In this document: piece by piece, positions 58,180 through 63,462 of the stretch | Layout of the letters: every line of letters starts with the position of its first letter | Numbering within the stretch: position 1 is the stretch's first letter | The notes under the pieces: model-generated | Told to the model about the DNA's origin: nothing | The model's input: only the letters and a program-made list of their open reading frames with translations | Databases searched by the model: none | Source of the DNA: an uncultured Bacillota bacterium | GTDB lineage: Bacteria; Bacillota; Dehalobacteriia; UBA4068; UBA4997 | NCBI GenBank assembly: GCA_948907985.1 | Contig: CAQWMM010000006.1 | Span: forward strand, 1-63,462 | Direction of reading: 5' to 3' | Length of the DNA stretch: 63,462 nucleotides | Position numbers and translations under genes: made by a program

Positions 58180-58181
58180 GA

Positions 58182-58214
58182 AAAAGCCCCGGAGTATGCG
58201 CTCTGGGGCTTTTA
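58182..58214 (-). terminator. Terminator of the large SLH gene
   Basis: AAAAGCCCC.GAG / CTC.GGGGCTTTT, with TTTTT on the minus strand. It insulates the array from the surface-protein gene. Confidence 0.85.
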
Positions 58215-58228
58215 ATATTATTTGTTAT

Positions 58229-61200
58229 TTAGTTGCGATTGGTTCTGGCGTCCCACTGGGGCGGAATTTCTACACTAATATCATAGGTTGTTGAATTTCC
58301 CACGGTTCTGGGGGTAATTCGCACTGTTACATAAAGCGATGTTTGGTTAACATTGCTGGCTGCGTCGCAGATTTGATTGTAGCAGGTGATTGTGGAGCCG
58401 GTTTGGGCGTTGTTCAGGCTGATTTGCAGAACCTGCGCCGGCTGATACAACTGATCTTCATAGGAAACAAAGTTGATGACGCTGGGCGACGAGGGGTTGC
58501 GGGAGCTGACCAGCGATTGGATACTGACGTATTCGCTGGTGGGCCGCGGCCTGCCGCCCGGCATAATCGGGCCGGCGTCAATCTTTTGCAGGGTCGGCGG
58601 TGTAGTGCTGCGCACCAGACGATAAATCGGTTCGGTGAACTGAATCGTAATTTCACCGGAAACTCTGTTGTGCGAACTGTTAAGTTCCAGCGTGTGATTG
58701 ATCGACTGAATCATTGGCGGGGTGGTGTCTTTTAATTCTACCGGCCAAATGGCGCGGAAAGCGTCGCCGGAGCCAAGCGGGCTGCGGCCCACCGCCAGGA
58801 AAACATACTGCGCGCCGCCGGAGAGATTCCATTGCCTGCTGCAATCCACCGATACCGAGCGGTTGTTGATTGCCGTTGAGCCTTTGCCGATAATGCTGCT
58901 GCCGTCGGGGGTGGTGGCGCGGATAAAGTTGGCCATATCCTCCTGCGGGGCGTTTTGATTACCGGATTTAGCGTAGAGGTCAAAAACGCTGCCCAGGGAA
59001 CGGGTGCCGCTGGTAACGTCGGTGTTCAAGGCTTCCAGCACCGTAAAGCTGGGTTCCAGGTATTCCGCCGGCGGATTTTTATCCGGGTCCGCGATGTCCC
59101 GGAAAGGCCTTTGCAGACGAGAGGGCATATTAGCGTCGTAGTTAATCAGCAGATAATCCACGTTGCTTTGCCGGTCGGTCGAGATGGTAACGGTCGGGTT
59201 GCTCAAATCCAGCGTGATAACAGGGCGCACAATCGCCTCGGTACGGAAAGTGTAAAGATAAACGTCAGAATATATCTGGCCCGCGCCCTTGGTAACCAGA
59301 TAGGCGTAATACTGGGTTTCCGGTTCCAGTTCGGTCAGCAGAATCGGGTTAACGCTGGTGCCCACCGTTGCGCTGCCCTTTTTAATACGCGGGTTGGTGT
59401 AGCTGGTGGGGGTTACAATTTCGCGGTAGGTTGGCTGTTTGACAATATAATCGCCGCTGCCGCCGCTGGTAGGAATTTCGGGCAGCGGGGGTTCCTGGTT
59501 ATCCTCGTTGCGGGTGGTGATTACGCCGGCCGGCGCGATTACATAGTAGACGGTGCCGGTGCGGTCTAACATCAGGTTCATATAAGCGGTGGTGTCGCCT
59601 GGTTCAAATTCCGGATGGCCGTTTTCAAAGCGTGGCGCGCGTTGGTCGTCAAACTGCTTGTAGGGGCGGAAGTTGGCCGGCGTACCAATATCGCTGACTT
59701 CCTCGCTCTTCACCATATCCTCGTAGCTGGCGGATACGTTGGCGGCCAGATTGCCCAGGCTGACTGAGCTGCCGGCCATTACCGATACCCAAAGCGTAAC
59801 GCGCTGGCTCCAGGTGCGGCGATCGGAAAGATTGCCAATGCTGGTGAAGTGTACGGCGTATTCGTAAACATGGCCGTCAATCAGATTTTCGTTCAGCTGC
59901 GGGAAGTCGTCCTCGGTATTGATTGTGCGGTTAAGGCTTAAACCCTCAAAATCGCCGCTGGGTGAAGTGATTGAGAAGACATTGTCGGTAACCTTTTCCC
60001 AGTCCGCCTCTCCCTGCTCGCGGGTGTAAAGCTCAAAGTCGGCTGAGGTGTTCAGCCAGAGCAGCATATCCCAGTCCACCGTGTCTTCTACCGTGGAGGT
60101 GGAAAGCGGCGTGATTGAGAACACAATATCGGCGTCCAGGGTTTCGCCGTCATATTCCAGCTTGGTAATATTCAGCTGTTCCAGCCAGGCCTGGGCGGCG
60201 ATTGTGGTAAATTTGGGCAGGGAGGTTACGCCCATACGGTTGTGGTTGGTGGAGGCGTCGGTGATGTCGTGCAGCTCAAAATAATAGCTGTTGCCGGCGG
60301 CCAGCTGTAAGGCGGCGTCTTCCGGGTCGGCCACGTCGGGCGCGGAGGGGAAAGTTAAAATCAGCTTGCCGTCCTCCAGATCCATGGTAACGTTGCGATA
60401 GTCAATCACCCAATCCTCGCCGCCGGAATTTTCGGCGTTGCGTTCCGTAACCCTGCTGGGCAGGCGGTTGCCGGAGGGGGCGCTGTAAAGCCAAATGGTT
60501 TCGCGCAGGACGGCGGCCAGTTCGTCTTTGGCGGCGTCGCGCTCGCCCTCGGTCGGCGCGTCTTTAACCTGCTGGTAAAGATCATAGAAAGTGGTTTTGG
60601 TATCCGCATACATCACGTTCTCGCTGAAGACCAGCCGGATTGCCGTATTGGCATAGGGGCGGCCGGTATCCTCGCCGTCAAAGCGGGTGAACTCCTGCGT
60701 GGCGGTGGGGGCGATAGTATCCAGTGTGTTGGCGGTGATTTTATGCGCCGTTTCTTCATAGTTGCCGGCTGAGTCGATCGCCACATAATAAATATCATAG
60801 GTAGTCTGCACCGTAAGGCCGCTGACGTTCATATTAAAATCCGTATTGGCGCGGGCGCTTACCTTGCCGCTACGCAGAGCGTTCAGACCATAGGTGATTT
60901 GTTGTTTGGCGTATTCGCTGGCCAAATCCACCACGATAATTTCATCTTCATTGTCGCCGCCGTTTTCTTCATCGTCGGTCAGCTGCGGTTTGGGATAAAC
61001 GGCGCCATGGGGAACCGCCGCCCAATAAACGGTGCCGTTTTCGTTCAACGCGCCCACAAAGCCAATGGCGGTGGCCTGTTCGCGGTTCACCCGCAAATCG
61101 TTAGTCCACACCGGCGGGGTTTTGTCCACCGTAGTAAAGCTTAGCTTGCGCACGCTGGATTTTAAGCCGGCGTCGGCGTCGGTCAGCCAGAGGTACAGGT

Positions 61201-63136
61201 CGTAGGTTTCCTGCTCCTCCAGCAGCTCGTCGTTAACATAGAAAGTATCCGGTTCGTTTTTGGTCATATAAAGGCTGCCAAAGCCCAGATTGCCGGTGAT
61301 TGCGTTGGCCAGAAAATCGTCGGCTTTGGGGGCCGCGCTGCCCTGGGGCAGCAAAGCCCAGTAGAGATAACAGCTTTTAGTTGTCATGGCCGTAACCTGG
61401 GCGTCAGTGTTGGTGATCTTGCTCAAATACGGATAGCCGGTGGCAAAATTGGGTACGGTGTTATCCGGCGTGGTGAAGAAAATCCGCTTTAAGGGGCTTC
61501 GCTGATCGCGTGAATCCACCAATACCGCCGTCAGATAATAAGAACCGTCTGCTGACAGGCCGGAAATTCTGGTGCTGGCCTCGGTATCGGAGGCCGAAAG
61601 CTTGGTGCTGCCGGTGCGGGTGATCGTCGGCCCCCAGGTGGGCGGTTTAATCAGCGTGTCCGCGTCGGTTACCGGGCCGTTGATTTCCGGGGTTACCGCC
61701 CAGTAGACAGTGCCCTGTTTGTTGCCGGAAAAGATAACGTTAATCGAGGCGGGGGCAATATCGTCGCCTTTGGGATAGCCGGAGAGCAGGCGCGGGGTTT
61801 CCGAGGATTCCTCGGCCAGAACCGGGTCCATAACCTGGCCGGCAATGTTGGCGGTGATGCCCGGGCGGATGTTGATGTCGTCCGGCAGCATGGTAGTAGT
61901 GGCGCCCGGGGCGCTGACGTTCAGCGTGCCAATATCGCCGTTGCCGCTGACCGGAATACCGGCGTCCATGTTCAGCTCCTCCACCACGCCGTCGCGGTCG
62001 ATGGTCAGGGTGGAGGCCGTGGCCATTTCGTCAATGGTCAGCTTTTCCACCGTGCCCCGGCCGACAGTCAGGCGCGAGCGCGGCGTTTTGTTGACCACGT
62101 TTTTCATATTGCCGGCCACGGTGAAGCTGGCCCCCTCTTCGCCGTCCAGATAGACGTTGGCCAGGCCGCCGCGGTTGCGGGTGTTATCCTCCAGATAAGC
62201 GTTGGTGCGCACGGTGGTGTTTTCGATCTCACTGTCGTTTTCCACGCTGACGGATATGTACTGGCCGGAGAGGGTGTCAATAACCAGTTCCGGCGAGTCC
62301 ACGTTGCGCATCACGATGCTGGCGTCGCCGCCCTCGCTCTCGCCGCCGCCGGCCACAATGATCCGGCCCAGCACCTCAACGTTTTCCAGGGTAACGCCGC
62401 CTAAGCCCACACCGCTGGTCAGATACAGATCGCCGCCGATGGTGGTGTTGCGCAGGGTGGTGTTGGGCGTGGTGATGGTTACGTTGCCGGCAATACTGCC
62501 CAGGCTGTGCGTACCCTGGTCGTCTACCAGGGTGCCGATGGAATCAGCCAGCAGCTTGCTCATCTCGCCGCGGGTGATGTTGCTGTTCGGGCGGAAAGAA
62601 CCGTCTTCATAGCCGTTAACCAGCCCGCGATTGACGGCGGTTTTGATGTAGCCGCGGCTCCAGTCGGAAAAGCTGCGCCCGTCGCGGAAGTTGGTAACCT
62701 CGCCCTCGGCTTCCTCCAGCCGCAGATTGCGCGCCAAAACGGTAATCGCCTGTTCTCTGGTCAGCGCCGAATTGGGCTCGGCCAGGGTGGGCGATGTGCC
62801 GTTGAAGTAGCCGGTGCCAAAGCCAATAGCAATATCTTCGGCGAACCAATCTCTGGGGCTGACGTCGGTAAACGGCGTCGGCGTGCTTTCGTCATAGCCA
62901 TAGGCGCGGTTAACCATAGCGGTGAACTCGGCCCGGCTGATAGCGTCGTTAATGTGCAGGTCGCCGTCGGCATAGCCGTTTAACACGCCCCAGGCCAACA
63001 GCTTGTCCAGCGAGGGCTGCAGCCATTCGTCCGCCGCCCGGGCGGGCATGGCAAAACAAACGGACAGGCTTAGCGCCAGAGCCAGGCCGAAAGCCAGCCG
63101 GGCAAGCCTTTTCCTTAGTCTACTGAACTTCAGCAT
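58229..63136 (-). CDS. Large SLH-domain surface protein
   Basis: I chose ATG 63136 with AAAGGGG upstream. The 1635-residue product has a signal peptide ending ARAAD, three SLH domains (about 35-205: LDKLLAWGVLNGYADGD, NGYEDGSFRPNSNITRGE), a beta-helix-like stretch with many Thr/Asn repeats (about 220-430), and then repeated domains of about 110 residues that share GTVYWA / LYWALLP motifs and a TTYDIYYVA-like strand, resembling fibronectin or Ig-like folds. It is probably an S-layer or large adhesin bound to wall polymers. The terminal domain ends ISVEIPPQWD. Confidence 0.88.
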   Translation of the reverse strand: MLKFSRLRKRLARLAFGLALALSLSVCFAMPARAADEWLQPSLDKLLAWGVLNGYADGDLHINDAISRAEFTAMVNRAYGYDESTPTPFTDVSPRDWFAEDIAIGFGTGYFNGTSPTLAEPNSALTREQAITVLARNLRLEEAEGEVTNFRDGRSFSDWSRGYIKTAVNRGLVNGYEDGSFRPNSNITRGEMSKLLADSIGTLVDDQGTHSLGSIAGNVTITTPNTTLRNTTIGGDLYLTSGVGLGGVTLENVEVLGRIIVAGGGESEGGDASIVMRNVDSPELVIDTLSGQYISVSVENDSEIENTTVRTNAYLEDNTRNRGGLANVYLDGEEGASFTVAGNMKNVVNKTPRSRLTVGRGTVEKLTIDEMATASTLTIDRDGVVEELNMDAGIPVSGNGDIGTLNVSAPGATTTMLPDDINIRPGITANIAGQVMDPVLAEESSETPRLLSGYPKGDDIAPASINVIFSGNKQGTVYWAVTPEINGPVTDADTLIKPPTWGPTITRTGSTKLSASDTEASTRISGLSADGSYYLTAVLVDSRDQRSPLKRIFFTTPDNTVPNFATGYPYLSKITNTDAQVTAMTTKSCYLYWALLPQGSAAPKADDFLANAITGNLGFGSLYMTKNEPDTFYVNDELLEEQETYDLYLWLTDADAGLKSSVRKLSFTTVDKTPPVWTNDLRVNREQATAIGFVGALNENGTVYWAAVPHGAVYPKPQLTDDEENGGDNEDEIIVVDLASEYAKQQITYGLNALRSGKVSARANTDFNMNVSGLTVQTTYDIYYVAIDSAGNYEETAHKITANTLDTIAPTATQEFTRFDGEDTGRPYANTAIRLVFSENVMYADTKTTFYDLYQQVKDAPTEGERDAAKDELAAVLRETIWLYSAPSGNRLPSRVTERNAENSGGEDWVIDYRNVTMDLEDGKLILTFPSAPDVADPEDAALQLAAGNSYYFELHDITDASTNHNRMGVTSLPKFTTIAAQAWLEQLNITKLEYDGETLDADIVFSITPLSTSTVEDTVDWDMLLWLNTSADFELYTREQGEADWEKVTDNVFSITSPSGDFEGLSLNRTINTEDDFPQLNENLIDGHVYEYAVHFTSIGNLSDRRTWSQRVTLWVSVMAGSSVSLGNLAANVSASYEDMVKSEEVSDIGTPANFRPYKQFDDQRAPRFENGHPEFEPGDTTAYMNLMLDRTGTVYYVIAPAGVITTRNEDNQEPPLPEIPTSGGSGDYIVKQPTYREIVTPTSYTNPRIKKGSATVGTSVNPILLTELEPETQYYAYLVTKGAGQIYSDVYLYTFRTEAIVRPVITLDLSNPTVTISTDRQSNVDYLLINYDANMPSRLQRPFRDIADPDKNPPAEYLEPSFTVLEALNTDVTSGTRSLGSVFDLYAKSGNQNAPQEDMANFIRATTPDGSSIIGKGSTAINNRSVSVDCSRQWNLSGGAQYVFLAVGRSPLGSGDAFRAIWPVELKDTTPPMIQSINHTLELNSSHNRVSGEITIQFTEPIYRLVRSTTPPTLQKIDAGPIMPGGRPRPTSEYVSIQSLVSSRNPSSPSVINFVSYEDQLYQPAQVLQISLNNAQTGSTITCYNQICDAASNVNQTSLYVTVRITPRTVGNSTTYDISVEIPPQWDARTNRN

Positions 63137-63424
63137 AAAATAGTTTCCCCTTTCTTTTGTTGCCATTTAAAATAATATCAACCAAGTATTGTATATATTC
63201 CTCTCTATTATATCATCTAATTAAAGAATAATCTACTAAAATTTTTTGCCAAAAAGCAAATTTTCCTGCTAACTTTTTGGGGCGATTTGCCGATAGAATT
63301 TTTTTCAAGCCGGGCCGCTAAAATATTTTCTGCAAAAACTTTTTTTACGTTAACTTTTTTCTTTGAATTGTCGATAAATAAATGAAAGGAAAAATTTGAT
63401 TGCGGCGCGGAGGAGTTGAGAGCA
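63137..63424. promoter_or_regulatory. Divergent promoter region of the SLH gene
   Basis: The gap has an extended -10 element on the minus strand (TGATATAAT near 63206-63214) for the SLH gene and several A/T-rich stretches. I see no ORF in it. A ribosome site GGAGG near 63410-63414 serves the next gene. Confidence 0.45.
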
Positions 63425-63462
63425 ATGGATAACGATATGCTGGAAGCGTATTTGTTTGAAAT
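63425..63462 (+). CDS. Start of an unidentified gene (partial)
   Basis: ATG 63425, with GCGGAGGAG upstream, opens MDNDMLEAYLFE and runs off the window. Acidic starts of this kind occur in CheA-type Hpt domains, but 12 residues cannot decide the identity. Confidence 0.4.
   Translation, partial: MDNDMLEAYLFE

Overview
The window reads as a chromosomal segment of a spore-forming, flagellated, Gram-positive-type anaerobe of the Clostridia (Bacillota). The evidence is a complete spoVAC-spoVAD-spoVAE operon, SLH-domain surface proteins, strong AGGAGG ribosome sites, consensus TTGACA/TATAAT promoters, abundant rho-independent hairpins and a two-subunit [4Fe-4S] fumarase. The genus cannot be named from the sequence alone. 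No rRNA, tRNA, CRISPR array, prophage or transposase gene was seen.

Layout. 1-1010: nadE (minus, running off the left edge). 1011-2368: an array of tiny convergent-promoter cassettes. 2369-6014: a secreted copper-amine-oxidase-like protein and a BspA-type leucine-rich-repeat SLH protein. 6015-7041: two more tiny cassettes. 7042-9675: malic enzyme and the fumarase subunits. 9744-23165: a family of secreted or lipoprotein paralogs built from three shuffled modules, interrupted by three type II toxin-antitoxin (TA) loci. 23239-25233: a chemoreceptor. 26379-29641: glyA-comEB-wecB-atpZ. 29743-29817: a lone cassette. 29934-30947: DAHP synthase. 31461-33804: a two-component system. 34007-37398: an MBOAT/AlgJ-like acyl-transfer pair split by an MNT-HEPN TA module. 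37448-39252: mtnA with a class II aldolase (5'-deoxynucleoside salvage). 39442-42678: DUF4363, DUF421 and spoVACDE. 42724-43406: an XRE repressor and a small lipoprotein sharing a double operator. 43560-43649: a lone cassette. 43912-48983: serpin, two-component system and ABC exporter. 49006-49640: a PIN/Phd TA module lying between two near-identical 45-bp repeats. 49783-55606: FtsE-like ATPase, ParA, ComFB, two PilZ proteins, and YlqH/YlqG-like flagellar-export relatives. 55811-57100: second serpin. 57160-58180: three tiny cassettes in tandem. 58229-63136: large SLH surface protein.

The most interesting content is a set of at least eight compact cassettes (about 250-430 bp each) hidden in the gaps. 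Each has a 24-31 codon ORF with a strong Shine-Dalgarno site and a second sigma-A promoter facing it from the far side, which would make a short antisense RNA ending at a shared hairpin. That is the architecture of type I toxin-antitoxin loci. The peptides fall into four families: an alternating-hydrophobic 'IRI..G....IE' family (four copies), an 'MIWINIAAL' helix family (two), an Fst-like 'HYI-KWLD' family (two) and a holin-like peptide (one). In the three multi-cassette arrays, neighbouring cassettes are joined by a divergent-promoter module of about 50-70 bp that is repeated directly on both sides of the internal cassette, perfectly in two arrays. This suggests exchange of cassettes by recombination. 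In most cassettes the toxin leader and the antisense leader share cassette-specific sequence. In the two Fst-like cassettes the antisense RNA instead carries a copy of the complement of the toxin start region, as in plasmid par loci. All functional statements about these cassettes are inference from sequence.
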